64,000 bases of DNA. Origin: Micromonospora sp. FIMYZ51. Its GTDB lineage: Bacteria > Actinomycetota > Actinomycetes > Mycobacteriales > Micromonosporaceae. Location: positions 1,674,001 through 1,738,000 of the forward strand of contig NZ_CP134706.1 in the NCBI RefSeq assembly GCF_038246755.1, in the 5' to 3' direction. The notes under the pieces were generated by a model that made no database searches, had not been told where the DNA came from, and saw only the letters and a program-made list of their open reading frames with translations. The position numbers and the translations under genes were made by a program. This document shows positions 1-9,893 of this stretch, in pieces. Numbering within the stretch: the first letter of the stretch is position 1; every line of letters begins with the position of its first letter.

Positions 1-1
1 G

Positions 2-947
<946 letters not shown>

Positions 948-976
948 ACGCACCCCGCCGAGCGGGCCGGGCCCGG

Positions 977-1558
977 TCAGCTGGACTCGGCCGGCTCGCC
1001 GGGTACCGCGACGTGCAGGCGGATCTGGGGTACCAGCATGTCGTCCACGTCCAGCGCCCGGCCCGCCCCGTCGGGCTGCCAGCCGGCGGCGGTGAGGAAC
1101 TTGCGGGACGCCTGGTCGCCCTCGAAGACCCAGGCCACCGCCGTGTCGAAGCCGGACTCGCGCCACAGGTCGACGCTTGCGGCGAGCAGCCGGCTGCCGT
1201 GTCCACGCCGGCCCCAGCGCGGTTCGACCAACAGGTCGGTCACCGCGACCACGCCCGCGCCGAGCGCGTCGGCGGGCTCGTTGGGGGCGAGCGCCTCGGC
1301 GTCGACCGGACCGGAAGCGGCGAAACCCACCAGATACGATTGCTCGGCCTGCTCGACGGCGACCAGCACCCGGTGGGTGTCACCTGGTGGTTGGCGCACC
1401 GCGGCGTCCCAGCGTGTGGCGAGCCACGCCTCGTCGAGGTTCTCCAGCACGTGCCGGGGTAGCAGCCGCCGGTAGGCGGCCCGCCAGGTGGCGAGCTGGA
1501 TGCGGGCGATCTCGGCGACGTCCTCCGGACGCGCCGGGCGGACAAACCCGAGAGCCAT
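977..1558 (-). CDS. GNAT family N-acetyltransferase
   Basis: A 193-residue single-domain GNAT protein. The acetyl-CoA binding motif A is visible as VTDLLVEPRWGRRGHGSRLL around residues 105-125 (R-x-x-G-x-G/A type). A C-terminal strand FLTAAGWQPDG follows, typical of these folds. The substrate cannot be read from sequence; relatives act on small amines, antibiotics or protein N-termini. It is transcribed convergently with dapB and divergently from the GT87 gene at 1594, so it is probably monocistronic. Confidence 0.85.
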   Translation of the reverse strand: MALGFVRPARPEDVAEIARIQLATWRAAYRRLLPRHVLENLDEAWLATRWDAAVRQPPGDTHRVLVAVEQAEQSYLVGFAASGPVDAEALAPNEPADALGAGVVAVTDLLVEPRWGRRGHGSRLLAASVDLWRESGFDTAVAWVFEGDQASRKFLTAAGWQPDGAGRALDVDDMLVPQIRLHVAVPGEPAESS

Positions 1559-1593
1559 GGGACAACAGCCTACGCAGGGCGAGGGAGACGACG

Positions 1594-2877
1594 TTGGCGC
1601 AGGGTGCCAGGCGGACGCTCGGGCAGGTCGTCGCGGTGGTGCTGCTCGCCGTCGCGGTGGCCGCTTTCCTGTCCGTGGCGGCGGTCCGGCACGGCTTCTT
1701 CGACCTTCAGGTCTATCGGGGCGCGCTGGTCTGGTGGGTGCACGACGGCGGGGAGATCTACGACTACCTGCGGCCCGGCACCCAGTACGGCTTCACCTAT
1801 CCGCCCTTCGCGGCGCTGTTGATGCTGCCGATGGCGTACCTGTCGTGGCATCTGGCGATCGTGGTGAGCGTCGCGGCCGGGGTGGTCTCCAGCGCGGTGC
1901 TGATCTGGTGGCTGCTGGATCCGGTGTCGCGGCGAGCCGGGTGGACCCGCTGGTTCGCCTTCGCGGTGGCGCTCTGCCTCGCCGCGGCCTTCGAGCCGAT
2001 GCGCGAGACCATCAACTTCGGCCAGGTCAACACGCTGCTGCTGTTCCTGGTCGCGGTGGACCTGCTGCGGTTGCTGCCGGGCGGCAGCCGGTGGGCCGGG
2101 ATCGGCATCGGTCTGGCCACCGCGATCAAGCTCACCCCGGGCATCTTCATCGTCTACCTGCTGGTCACCGGGCGGATTCGGGCGGCGGTCACCGCGATCG
2201 GTGCCGCCGCTGGCGCGACACTGCTCGCGGCCGGGCTGTTTCCGGACGCCTCGCGGGAGTTCTGGACCACCGCGCTGTGGAACACCGGCCGGGTCGGTGA
2301 ACTCGCCTTCGTCTCGAACCAGTCGCTGCGCGGCGTGGTGGCTCGGCTCGACCCGACCAGTCCCAGCACGGTGGCCTGGCTGGCGCTGGTCGCCGCGACG
2401 GTGGCGCTCTGGGTGTGGCGGTCCCGCGCCGCCGCTGCCGCCGGTGACGAGGCCACCGGCCTGGCGCTGACCGGCACGGTGATGTGCCTGGTCAGCCCGG
2501 TCACCTGGGTGCACCACCTGGTCTGGCTGCTGCCCGGGTTGATCCTGCTTGTCGACAACGGCATGGCCGCGCCGTCGCGCAGCCGCCGGCGCCGCGTCCT
2601 GCTGGTCGCCGCGACCGTCGGGTACGCCTTCCTGATCAGCCGGATCGTCTGGGCGTGGGAGAAGGACTTCAGCGGGGTGGACGGTTTCCTGTTCAGCAAC
2701 ACGTACGTCTGGATCAGTCTGGCCTTGTTGGCCTTCCTCCCGGTGCGGCAGCCGCCCCGGCCCACCCGGCCGCCCGCCGCACCCGTCCAGCCGGCCACCG
2801 CCTCTGCCCAGCCGGGGGACGTGGCGCGAGCCGACCAGCCCGGCCGGCAGCCCACCGATGTCGTACCGCTGACGTAG
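1594..2877 (+). CDS. GT87-type polyprenol-phosphate-dependent glycosyltransferase (DUF2029)
   Basis: A 427-residue integral membrane protein with roughly ten hydrophobic segments and an acidic first loop (FFDLQVYRGALVWW, then GGEIYDYL). This arrangement is typical of the GT87/DUF2029 mannosyl- or arabinosyltransferases that use lipid-linked sugars to build actinobacterial envelope glycans. A conserved GQVNTLLLFL stretch and a TAIKLTPGIF stretch are also family hallmarks. I start at TTG 1594 because a purine-rich GAGGGAGA lies 7-12 bases upstream; a longer upstream reading overlaps the opposite-strand GNAT gene and has non-coding composition. The C-terminal tail is Pro/Ala-rich and probably cytosolic. 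The exact sugar donor and acceptor are unknown. Confidence 0.85.
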   Translation: MAQGARRTLGQVVAVVLLAVAVAAFLSVAAVRHGFFDLQVYRGALVWWVHDGGEIYDYLRPGTQYGFTYPPFAALLMLPMAYLSWHLAIVVSVAAGVVSSAVLIWWLLDPVSRRAGWTRWFAFAVALCLAAAFEPMRETINFGQVNTLLLFLVAVDLLRLLPGGSRWAGIGIGLATAIKLTPGIFIVYLLVTGRIRAAVTAIGAAAGATLLAAGLFPDASREFWTTALWNTGRVGELAFVSNQSLRGVVARLDPTSPSTVAWLALVAATVALWVWRSRAAAAAGDEATGLALTGTVMCLVSPVTWVHHLVWLLPGLILLVDNGMAAPSRSRRRRVLLVAATVGYAFLISRIVWAWEKDFSGVDGFLFSNTYVWISLALLAFLPVRQPPRPTRPPAAPVQPATASAQPGDVARADQPGRQPTDVVPLT

Positions 2878-2888
2878 CCTGCCGGGCC

Positions 2889-4118
2889 ATGGTCGCACCG
2901 GAATCGCTCTCGCTCAGCCAGGCCAGGCGGATCGCGCTTGCCGCACAGGGGTTCGCGGATCCCGCGCCGACCGGTGCACCCACCCGTCGACACCTGCGCC
3001 GGGTGCTCGACCGGGTCGGCCTGATCCAGATGGATTCGGTGAACGTGCTGCAACGCGCGCACTACCTGCCGCTCTACAGCCGGCTCGGGCCCTATCCGAC
3101 CGGGCTGCTCGACTCGGCCGCCTACCGCCGCCCCCGCGAGCTGTTCGAATACTGGGGCCACGAGGCGTCGCTGGTGCCGGTGCGCCTGCATCCGATGCTG
3201 CGCTGGCGGATGGCCCGGGCACACACCGATGCCTGGGGCGGCATGCGTCGCATCGTGCAGGAGCAGCCCAAGCTGGTGGCCTGGGTGCGCGACGAGGTGG
3301 CCGCCCGTGGCCCGCTGACGGTGGCCGAGATCGAGCACGACGCACCCCGGCAGACCGGCAACTGGGGGTGGAACTGGTCGGCGGTGAAACAGGCGCTGGA
3401 ATATCTCTTCTGGGCCGGCGAGGTGTGCGCTGCGGAGCGCACCACCTCGTTCGCCCGCCGCTACGACCTGCCCGAGCGGGTGCTGCCGGCCACGGTGCTG
3501 GACGCGCCCACGCCCACCGACGCCGAGGCGTACCGCACCCTGGTCGGCATCGCCGCGCGGTCGCTCGGGGTGGCCGCGGAGCCGGAGCTGCGCGACTACT
3601 TCCGGCTGCCGGTGGCCGGAGCCCGGCAGGCCATCGCCGAGCTGGTCGAGGCGGGGGAGTTGCGACCGGTGACGGTGCCGGGCTGGCGGCAGCCGACCTG
3701 GCTGCACGGGCTGGCCCGGCTGCCCCGCTGGGTCCGGGGCAACACGCTGGTCAGCCCCTTCGACCCGCTGGTCTGGGAACGGGGACGCACCGAGCGGCTG
3801 TTCGGCTTCAGCTACCGGATCGAGATCTACGTGCCCGCTCCGAAGCGGGTCTACGGCTACTACGTGCTGCCCTTCCGGCAGGGCGAGCGGTTCACCGCCC
3901 GGGTCGACCTGAAGGCCGACCGCAAGGCCGGCGTGCTGCTGGTGCCGGCCGCCTGGGTGGAGCCGGGCGCCGACCCGGGCGAGACCGCGGTGGCGCTCGC
4001 CGCCGAGCTGTACCGGCTGGCCGGCTGGCTCGGCCTGGAGGCGGTGGCACCGCCGCTCGCCGGTGACCTCGCGGCCCCGCTGGCCGCCGCGCTGACCGGC
4101 GTGGCCGGTGTACGGTGA
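2889..4118 (+). CDS. YcaQ-like DNA glycosylase (HTH_42 / winged-helix superfamily)
   Basis: The 409-residue protein belongs to the HTH_42 family of AlkZ/YcaQ DNA glycosylases, which excise bulky alkylated bases and unhook interstrand crosslinks. The catalytic motif reads LIQMDS at residues 45-50, a Q-hydrophobic-D motif. That places it with the YcaQ-like rather than the AlkZ-like (QxQ) branch. Tandem winged-helix segments fill the first 260 residues, followed by the beta-rich region with SPFDPLVWERGRTERLFGF that is diagnostic of the family. It starts 11 bases after the glycosyltransferase stop and overlaps the next gene by 4 bases, so the three genes are probably one transcript. No secondary-metabolite cluster is adjacent. 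Confidence 0.88.
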   Translation: MVAPESLSLSQARRIALAAQGFADPAPTGAPTRRHLRRVLDRVGLIQMDSVNVLQRAHYLPLYSRLGPYPTGLLDSAAYRRPRELFEYWGHEASLVPVRLHPMLRWRMARAHTDAWGGMRRIVQEQPKLVAWVRDEVAARGPLTVAEIEHDAPRQTGNWGWNWSAVKQALEYLFWAGEVCAAERTTSFARRYDLPERVLPATVLDAPTPTDAEAYRTLVGIAARSLGVAAEPELRDYFRLPVAGARQAIAELVEAGELRPVTVPGWRQPTWLHGLARLPRWVRGNTLVSPFDPLVWERGRTERLFGFSYRIEIYVPAPKRVYGYYVLPFRQGERFTARVDLKADRKAGVLLVPAAWVEPGADPGETAVALAAELYRLAGWLGLEAVAPPLAGDLAAPLAAALTGVAGVR

Positions 4119-4744
4119 GCGTCGTGAGCAGCGTTGACCGATCGCCCGCCCAGCCGCAGTCGCCCACTGGGGAGCCGGCCGGCGCGGCGGTCGCGCCCGA
4201 GGGGTGGCCGGCGGCACCCGTCGAAGGCCCTGGCTTCCCGGCGCATCACCCCGGCGGTCAGCCGGGCGGCTATCCGGTCGGTTATCAGGTGGCCGAGCCG
4301 GACCGGCTCACCCGGCTCGTGACGCGGCTGCACGCGCGTACGCCGCGCTGGGTGGTTCCGCTTGCCGCGCTGGGCTGTGTCGCCGCCGGCATCGGCTACA
4401 CGCTGCTCAGTGACCCGACCCGCTCGGCGCCGGACGCACTGCCGTCCTGCCTGCTCAAGCTCACCACCGGGCTGGACTGTCCGGGCTGCGGCGGCACCCG
4501 TGCCCTCTGGTACGTGCTGCACGCCGACCTGCCGGCCGCCGCCCGGCACCACTTCCTCTTCGTCTTCGCGCTGCCCTTCCTGGCCTACTTCTTCGTCGCC
4601 TGGGCCGGTCGGCAGGCGTTCGGCTGGCGGCTGCCCGAGCTTCGGGTCAGCCCCAAGCTGATCGGCGGCTTCCTGGCCGCCTGGCTGGCCTTCTCCGTGG
4701 TCCGCAACCTCCCCTGGCCGCCCTTCACCGCCCTCTACGTCTGA
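4115..4744 (+). CDS. DUF2752 membrane protein
   Basis: A 209-residue protein with a disordered Pro/Gly-rich N-terminus (about residues 1-60) and then three to four membrane segments. The DUF2752 hallmark CPGCGGTRA is at residues 122-130, directly after LKLTTGLD. DUF2752 proteins are small membrane proteins of unknown function; the CxxC could bind metal or be redox active. The GTG start overlaps the TGA of the glycosylase gene (GTGA), implying translational coupling. An in-frame GTG at 4124 is an alternative start. Confidence 0.85.
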   Translation: MSVVSSVDRSPAQPQSPTGEPAGAAVAPEGWPAAPVEGPGFPAHHPGGQPGGYPVGYQVAEPDRLTRLVTRLHARTPRWVVPLAALGCVAAGIGYTLLSDPTRSAPDALPSCLLKLTTGLDCPGCGGTRALWYVLHADLPAAARHHFLFVFALPFLAYFFVAWAGRQAFGWRLPELRVSPKLIGGFLAAWLAFSVVRNLPWPPFTALYV

Positions 4745-4775
4745 CCCCACCGCCACCCAGCGCCCCCGATGTCGG

Positions 4776-4850
4776 CGCCGATCTTGCACTTCCTGTCCCG
4801 GCAAAACGGGCCAAGGGTGTGTTTCGCCGACCAAAGGTGCAAGATCGGCG
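4776..4850. repeat. Dispersed palindromic repeat, copy 1
   Basis: A 75-base element bounded by perfect 14-base inverted repeats: CGCCGATCTTGCAC at 4776-4789 and GTGCAAGATCGGCG at 4837-4850. A second copy with the same terminal sequence, almost the same length and similar interior (an AAAA-CGGG block and a TCGCCGACC-like block) lies at 49646-49721. A G-rich tract of about 40 bases follows immediately. It fills the gap between the DUF2752 gene and thyX. It has no coding content and behaves like a small non-autonomous or REP-like palindrome. Confidence 0.85.
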
Positions 4851-4917
4851 AGTCGGGTGCGGGGGGTGCGGGGGGGTGCGGGGCGGGGTGGGGGAGCCGG
4901 GTGGTTAGAGTCGCGGC

Positions 4918-5667
4918 ATGGCGGAGATGGTGCAGCCCCAGGTGAGGTTGATCGCGTGGACCCAGTTCGATCCGCCGGAGGACGTGGCCTGGTCGACTGA
5001 TGCGGAGGGCGGTCAGGCGCTCGCCGAGTTCGCCGGTCGGGCCTGCTACCAGAGCTGGAAGAAGCCGAACCCGGCCACCGCGACCAACGCGGGTTACCTG
5101 GCGCACATCCTGGAGGTCGGGCACCTCTCCGTGCTTGAGCACGGCTCGGTGAGCTTCTACTTCACCGGGGTGTCCCGCTCGTTCACCCACGAGCTGATCC
5201 GGCACCGGCACTTCTCCTACTCCCAGCTCTCCCAGCGCTACGTCCCGGAGCGGGACGCGGCAATGGTCGAGCCGCGGGTCATCGCCGAGGACCCGGAGCT
5301 GCACAAGCGGTTCGTCGAGGCGGCCGAGGCGAGCGTGCGGGCGTACAACGAGTTGCTTGAGGGCCTGGAACGGCGGTTCGCCGACGAACCCAACCCGACC
5401 CTGCGCCGCAAGCAGGCCCGTCAGGCGGCCCGTGCGGTGCTGCCGAACGCGACCGAGACCCGGATCGTGGTGACCGGCAACTACCGGGCCTGGCGGCACT
5501 TCATCGCGATGCGGGCCACCGAGCACGCCGACGTGGAGATCCGCGAGCTGGCGGTGGAGTGCCTGCGGCAGTTGCAGCGGGTCGCGCCGAACGTCTTCGC
5601 CGACTTCGTGATCTCGACCCGGCCGGACGGCACCGAGGTCGCGGCCAGCCCGCACGCCCCGTCCTGA
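4918..5667 (+). CDS. thyX: Flavin-dependent thymidylate synthase
   Basis: ThyX makes dTMP from dUMP using FAD, NADPH and methylene-tetrahydrofolate, without producing dihydrofolate. The 249-residue protein contains the ThyX signature [14 protein letters not shown] at residues 95-108, which binds flavin and dUMP. A C-terminal stretch [12 protein letters not shown] also matches the family. The length is standard. ATG at 4918 follows a G-rich tract that could serve as a ribosome site. Location just upstream of dapA is common in actinobacteria. Confidence 0.97.
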   Translation: MAEMVQPQVRLIAWTQFDPPEDVAWSTDAEGGQALAEFAGRACYQSWKKPNPATATNAGYLAHILEVGHLSVLEHGSVSFYFTGVSRSFTHELIRHRHFSYSQLSQRYVPERDAAMVEPRVIAEDPELHKRFVEAAEASVRAYNELLEGLERRFADEPNPTLRRKQARQAARAVLPNATETRIVVTGNYRAWRHFIAMRATEHADVEIRELAVECLRQLQRVAPNVFADFVISTRPDGTEVAASPHAPS

Positions 5668-5741
5668 CCGAGGCGGGAGTCGGCACGTCCGATGCCGATC
5701 GGGCGGGAGCCCGTACGCCCCTTCGGGTCCTGAGCCCTTCC

Positions 5742-5759
5742 CCGGCGGGCCTCCGCCGG
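5742..5759 (+). terminator. Hairpin after thyX
   Basis: A perfect 7-base stem (CCGGCGG / CCGCCGG) with the loop GCCT lies between thyX and dapA. It has no T-run, as is usual in high-GC genomes. It ends 20 bases before the dapA ATG, so it could act as a terminator for thyX or lie in the dapA promoter region. Confidence 0.45.
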
Positions 5760-5779
5760 CAGTCCGCTAGGTTGTCTTC

Positions 5780-6706
5780 ATGACGCACGACCACCTTGAC
5801 ACCCCGGTCCGGGCCGCGTCCCGCCCCTTTGGTCGGGTGCTCACCGCCATGGTGACCCCGTTCACCGCTGACGGCGCGCTCGACCTCGACGGTGCCACGC
5901 GCCTGGCCGACCACCTGGTCACGGCGCAGGGCAACGACGCGCTGGTGGTCAACGGCACCACCGGTGAGTCGCCGACCACCACCGGCGCGGAGAAGGAACG
6001 CCTGATCCGGGCCGTGGTGGAGGCGGTCGGCGACCGGGCCCGGGTGGTGGCCGGCGTCGGCACCAACGACACCCGGCACACCATCGAACTGGCCGCGGCG
6101 GCGGAGAAGGCCGGCGCGCACGGGCTGCTGGTGGTCACCCCGTACTACAACAAGCCGCCGCAGGCCGGGCTGTTGCGGCACTTCACCGCCGTGGCCGACG
6201 CGACCGGCCTGCCGGTGATGCTCTACGACATTCCGCACCGATCCGGCGTGCCGATCGAGACCGAGACGCTGGTCCGGCTCGCCGAACACGGCCGCATCGT
6301 CGCGGTCAAGGACGCCAAGGGCGACCTGACCGCCACCAGTTGGGTGACCAGCCGCACCGAGTTGGCGTACTACAGCGGCGAGGACTCGCTCACCCTGCCC
6401 GCGCTTGCCGTCGGCGCGGTCGGCGTGGTCGGCACCTCGACCCATTTCACCGGCGCGGACACCAAGCGGATGATCGAGGCGTACGACGCCGGTGACGCGG
6501 CGACCGCGCTCGCCCTGCATCGCCGGCTGCTACCGCTGTATACCGGGATCTTCCGTACCCAGGGCACGATCCTGGTCAAGGCCGGCCTGACCGCGCAGGG
6601 GCTGCCGGCCGGCCCGGTCCGGTCTCCGCTTGTGGACGCCACCGAAGACCAGCTGGCCCAGCTGCGCGCCGACTGCGCGGCAGCGGGCCTGCCGCTCCCC
6701 GAATGA
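5780..6706 (+). CDS. dapA: 4-hydroxy-tetrahydrodipicolinate synthase
   Basis: DapA condenses pyruvate with aspartate semialdehyde, the first committed step to diaminopimelate and lysine. The 308-residue TIM-barrel protein shows the family signature GTTGES at 59-64, the catalytic tyrosine region PYYNKP at 121-126, and the Schiff-base lysine K177 in AVKDAKGD. A disordered 15-residue N-terminal extension precedes the barrel. No strong Shine-Dalgarno lies ahead of ATG 5780, so a leaderless message is possible. dapB is upstream and rnj follows within 53 bases. Confidence 0.96.
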   Translation: MTHDHLDTPVRAASRPFGRVLTAMVTPFTADGALDLDGATRLADHLVTAQGNDALVVNGTTGESPTTTGAEKERLIRAVVEAVGDRARVVAGVGTNDTRHTIELAAAAEKAGAHGLLVVTPYYNKPPQAGLLRHFTAVADATGLPVMLYDIPHRSGVPIETETLVRLAEHGRIVAVKDAKGDLTATSWVTSRTELAYYSGEDSLTLPALAVGAVGVVGTSTHFTGADTKRMIEAYDAGDAATALALHRRLLPLYTGIFRTQGTILVKAGLTAQGLPAGPVRSPLVDATEDQLAQLRADCAAAGLPLPE

Positions 6707-6758
6707 TCGAACGACACGACGGACGCCGGGTGACGGCGTCACAGAATGAGGTGAAAGC

Positions 6759-8450
6759 GTGACCGCGGCGCACAACGAGGAGGCTCCACTTCCACCGCCG
6801 TTGCCGGAGGGCGGGCTGCGGATCATCCCGCTCGGCGGGCTTGGTGCCATCGGTCGGAACATGACCGTCTTCGAGTACGACGGAAAGCTGCTGGTCGTCG
6901 ACTGCGGCGTGCTCTTCCCGGACGTGGAGCAGCCCGGCGTCGACCTGATCCTGCCCGACTTCGGCCCGATCCTGGACCGGCTCAGCGACATCCAGGCGAT
7001 CGTGCTGACCCACGGTCACGAGGACCACATCGGCGCGGTGCCCTACCTGCTCGCCCACAAGCCCGACATCCCGCTTGTCGGCTCGCAGTTCACCCTGGCG
7101 CTTGTCGAGGCGAAGCTGGCCGAGCGGCGGATCCAGCCGTACACGCTGACCGTGCGGGAGGGTGGCCGGGAACGGCTCGGCCCGTTCGAGTGCGAGTTCT
7201 TCGCCGTCAACCACTCGATCCCGGACGCCCTCGCGGTGGCCATCCGCACCCCGGCCGGGCTGGTGCTGCACACCGGCGACTTCAAGATGGACCAGCTTCC
7301 GCTGGACGGTCGGATCACCGACCTGGCGGGTTTCGCGCGCCTCGGTGCCGAGGGCGTGGACCTGCTGCTGTCGGACTCCACGAACGCGGAGATCCCCGGC
7401 TTCGTCACCCCGGAGCGGGAGATCGGCCCGGTCCTCGACTCGATCTTCGCGAAGGCGCGTGGCCGGATCATCGTGGCCTCCTTCGCCTCGCACGTGCACC
7501 GGGTGCAGCAGGTCTTCGACTCGGCCCTGGAGCACGGCCGCAAGGTCGCGCTGATCGGCCGGTCCATGGTCCGCAACATGGGCATCGCCCGTGACCTGGG
7601 GCTGCTGAACATCCCGGCCGGGCTGGTCGTCGGGCTGGACGAGGCGACGTCGATGCCGCCGGAGCAGATCGTGCTGATGTCCACCGGTTCGCAGGGTGAG
7701 CCGATGAGCGCCCTGGGCCGGATGGCCAGCGGAGACCACCGGCACATCACCATCGCCCCCGGCGACACCGTGGTGCTGGCCTCCTCGCTGGTGCCCGGCA
7801 ACGAGACCTCGGTCTACCGCGTGATCAACCGGTTGGCCCGGGCCGGCGCGGTGGTGGTGCACAAGGACGTGGCAAAGGTGCACGTCTCCGGGCACGCGCC
7901 CGCCGGCGAACTGCTCTACCTGCTCAACGTCGTACGGCCCAGCAACCTGATGCCGGTGCACGGCGAGTGGCGGCACCTGCGCGCACACGCCCGGCTCGGC
8001 ATCGAGTCCGGGGTGGCACCGGACCGGGTGGTGCTCTGCGAGGACGGCGACGTGGTCGACCTCGTGGAGGGGCGGGCCAGCCTGGTCGGCCACGTCAAGA
8101 GCCGGTACGTCTACGTCGACGGTCTGGCCGTCGGTGACGTCAGCGAGTCGCTGCTCACCGAGCGACGCATCCTCGGCGACGGCGGCTTCATCGCCACGAC
8201 CGTGGTGGTCGACTCGGTCACCGGCAAGGTGGTGGCCGGCCCGACGGTCTCCGCCAAGGGCTTCTCCGAGGATCCGGCGGCATTCAACGCGGTGATACCG
8301 CTTGTCACCGAGGCGCTGAACCGGGCGGCGACGGACGGCATCACCGATCCGCACCAGCTCCAGCAGATCGTCCGGCGGACCGTGGGCCGGTGGGTCAACG
8401 ACGCCTACCGCCGCCGTCCGATGATCGTCCCCACGGTCGTCGAGGTCTGA
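6759..8450 (+). CDS. rnj: Ribonuclease J
   Basis: A 563-residue metallo-beta-lactamase/beta-CASP nuclease with 5'-3' exonuclease and endonuclease activity on RNA. Zinc motif HGHEDH is at residues 85-90. It is followed by NHSIPDALAVAI, HTGDFKMDQ, the beta-CASP SDSTNAE segment and the HVSGHAPAGE / MPVHGEWRHL region specific to RNase J. The C-terminal domain is present, so the protein is full length. It starts with GTG 6759, 50 bases after dapA, and probably shares its transcript. The same window also encodes RNase Y. Confidence 0.96.
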   Translation: MTAAHNEEAPLPPPLPEGGLRIIPLGGLGAIGRNMTVFEYDGKLLVVDCGVLFPDVEQPGVDLILPDFGPILDRLSDIQAIVLTHGHEDHIGAVPYLLAHKPDIPLVGSQFTLALVEAKLAERRIQPYTLTVREGGRERLGPFECEFFAVNHSIPDALAVAIRTPAGLVLHTGDFKMDQLPLDGRITDLAGFARLGAEGVDLLLSDSTNAEIPGFVTPEREIGPVLDSIFAKARGRIIVASFASHVHRVQQVFDSALEHGRKVALIGRSMVRNMGIARDLGLLNIPAGLVVGLDEATSMPPEQIVLMSTGSQGEPMSALGRMASGDHRHITIAPGDTVVLASSLVPGNETSVYRVINRLARAGAVVVHKDVAKVHVSGHAPAGELLYLLNVVRPSNLMPVHGEWRHLRAHARLGIESGVAPDRVVLCEDGDVVDLVEGRASLVGHVKSRYVYVDGLAVGDVSESLLTERRILGDGGFIATTVVVDSVTGKVVAGPTVSAKGFSEDPAAFNAVIPLVTEALNRAATDGITDPHQLQQIVRRTVGRWVNDAYRRRPMIVPTVVEV

Positions 8451-8634
8451 CCCGTCCGGTGCGGTCCGGCGGCGGCCCAGGCCGACTGGGTGCCGACGGA
8501 CCGCCCGAGCGCCGCGCAGCGCACATCGGCGGGTACGGATCGAAACCGATCGCCGGTTTGTTCAACCGTTCGGCCCTTTTGCCCGTACTCCGGTCCGGCA
8601 GGCGTACCCACGCCGGCCGGGAGGAGCATGGCGG

Positions 8635-9819
8635 ATGGACCGGAGACGATTGACAGCCATCGGTGTCGTGGTGGCGGCGGTGGGCGCGGCGGCGGCGGTG
8701 ACCCTACCGTCGTTCGCCGGCGACGGCGGCGCGCCGAGCACCGCGCCGACCAGTCAGGCGGTGGCGGGAGTCGACCCGGAGGTGGTCGAGGCGATGCGCC
8801 GCGACCTGGGGCTGAACCAGTCGCAGGTGGCCGCTCGGCTGAAGACCGAACGCTGGGCGACCGGCGTGGTCGACCAGCTCCGGACGGAACTCGGCGCGGC
8901 CTACGGCGGCAGCTGGCTCAGCGCCGACGGCAGCCAGCTCAACGTGGCCGTCGCCGACCAGGCGCAGGCGCGGCGGGTCCAGGCCGCCGGTGCGGTGCCG
9001 AAGGTGGTCGAGCGCGGGGTCGGTCAGCTCGACGCGCTCAAGACCCGGATGGACCGTACGGCCGCCGCCGCCCGACAGGTCTCCGGCTGGTACGTCGACG
9101 TGGCGTCGAACACCGTCGTGGTGCTCGCCCAGCCGGGCGCGGAAGAGGCCGGCTGGCGCTTCGTGGCCCGCGCCGGGGTGCCCCGCCAGGCGGTCCGGAT
9201 GGCCACCGAGGAGCAGCCCCGCCTCTTCGCCGACCTGCGTGGTGGCGAGGCGTTCCTGAACGGCCCCGGACGCTGTTCGGTCGGTTTCGCGGTGGTCGGC
9301 GGCTTCGTCACGGCCGGGCACTGTGGTCAGGTCGGTGATCCGGTGCGCAACTTCGACGGTTCCTCGCTGGGTGCCTTCCGGGCCTCCTCCTTCCCCGGCG
9401 ACGACTGGGCCTTCGTCCAGATCAGCGGCAACAACACGGTGCTGCCCGAGGTGACCGACTTCCGCGGCGGCGTCGCCCGGGTCGCCGGCTCGCAGGAGGT
9501 GCCGGCCGGCGCGTCGATCTGCCGTTCCGGCTCCACCACCGGGGTGCGCTGCGGCACCGTCCAGGCGCGCAACGCCACCGTGCGCTACCCGGAGGGGCTG
9601 GTCGGCGGGCTGGTCCGGACCAACGTCTGCGCCGAACCGGGCGACTCGGGCGGCTCGTGGATCTCAGGCAACCAGGCCCAGGGCGTCACCTCCGGCGGCT
9701 CGGGTGACTGCCGGGTCGGCGGCACCACGTTCTACCAGCCGGTCAACGAGATCCTCCAGCGCAACAACCTGACCCTGATCACCACTCAGAACTTCCGCGC
9801 GCTTGGCGGCCGGCGCTGA
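8635..9819 (+). CDS. Secreted S1 serine protease (streptogrisin / alpha-lytic type) with pro-domain
   Basis: The 394-residue preproprotease has an N-terminal signal (basic MDRRR, hydrophobic core to about residue 29). A pro-region to about residue 205 carries the alpha-lytic pro-domain pattern. The mature chymotrypsin-fold domain follows. The triad is H229 in TAGHC, D257 in DDWAFV and S338 in GDSGGSW. Paired cysteines (RCS...GHC, ICRSG...VRC, VCAEPGDSGG...DCR) fit three disulfides. It should be self-processed outside the cell. GGAGG lies about 10 bases before ATG 8635; an ATG at 8628 is out of frame. Upstream bases 8451-8634 hold only putative promoter sequence. Confidence 0.93.
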   Translation: MDRRRLTAIGVVVAAVGAAAAVTLPSFAGDGGAPSTAPTSQAVAGVDPEVVEAMRRDLGLNQSQVAARLKTERWATGVVDQLRTELGAAYGGSWLSADGSQLNVAVADQAQARRVQAAGAVPKVVERGVGQLDALKTRMDRTAAAARQVSGWYVDVASNTVVVLAQPGAEEAGWRFVARAGVPRQAVRMATEEQPRLFADLRGGEAFLNGPGRCSVGFAVVGGFVTAGHCGQVGDPVRNFDGSSLGAFRASSFPGDDWAFVQISGNNTVLPEVTDFRGGVARVAGSQEVPAGASICRSGSTTGVRCGTVQARNATVRYPEGLVGGLVRTNVCAEPGDSGGSWISGNQAQGVTSGGSGDCRVGGTTFYQPVNEILQRNNLTLITTQNFRALGGRR

Positions 9820-9826
9820 CCTTGCC

Positions 9827-9864
9827 GGGCCCGGCCGAGCGGATCACCCGCCTCGGCCGGGCCC
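9827..9864. terminator. Bidirectional hairpin between convergent genes
   Basis: A perfect 13-base stem (GGGCCCGGCCGAG at 9827-9839 with CTCGGCCGGGCCC at 9852-9864) around a 12-base loop. It sits 8 bases after the protease stop and 30 bases before the end of the converging YbjN gene. Its symmetry lets it terminate both transcripts. Confidence 0.75.
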
Positions 9865-9893
9865 ACGGCTTTCCGGCCACGCGGCCCCGGGCG

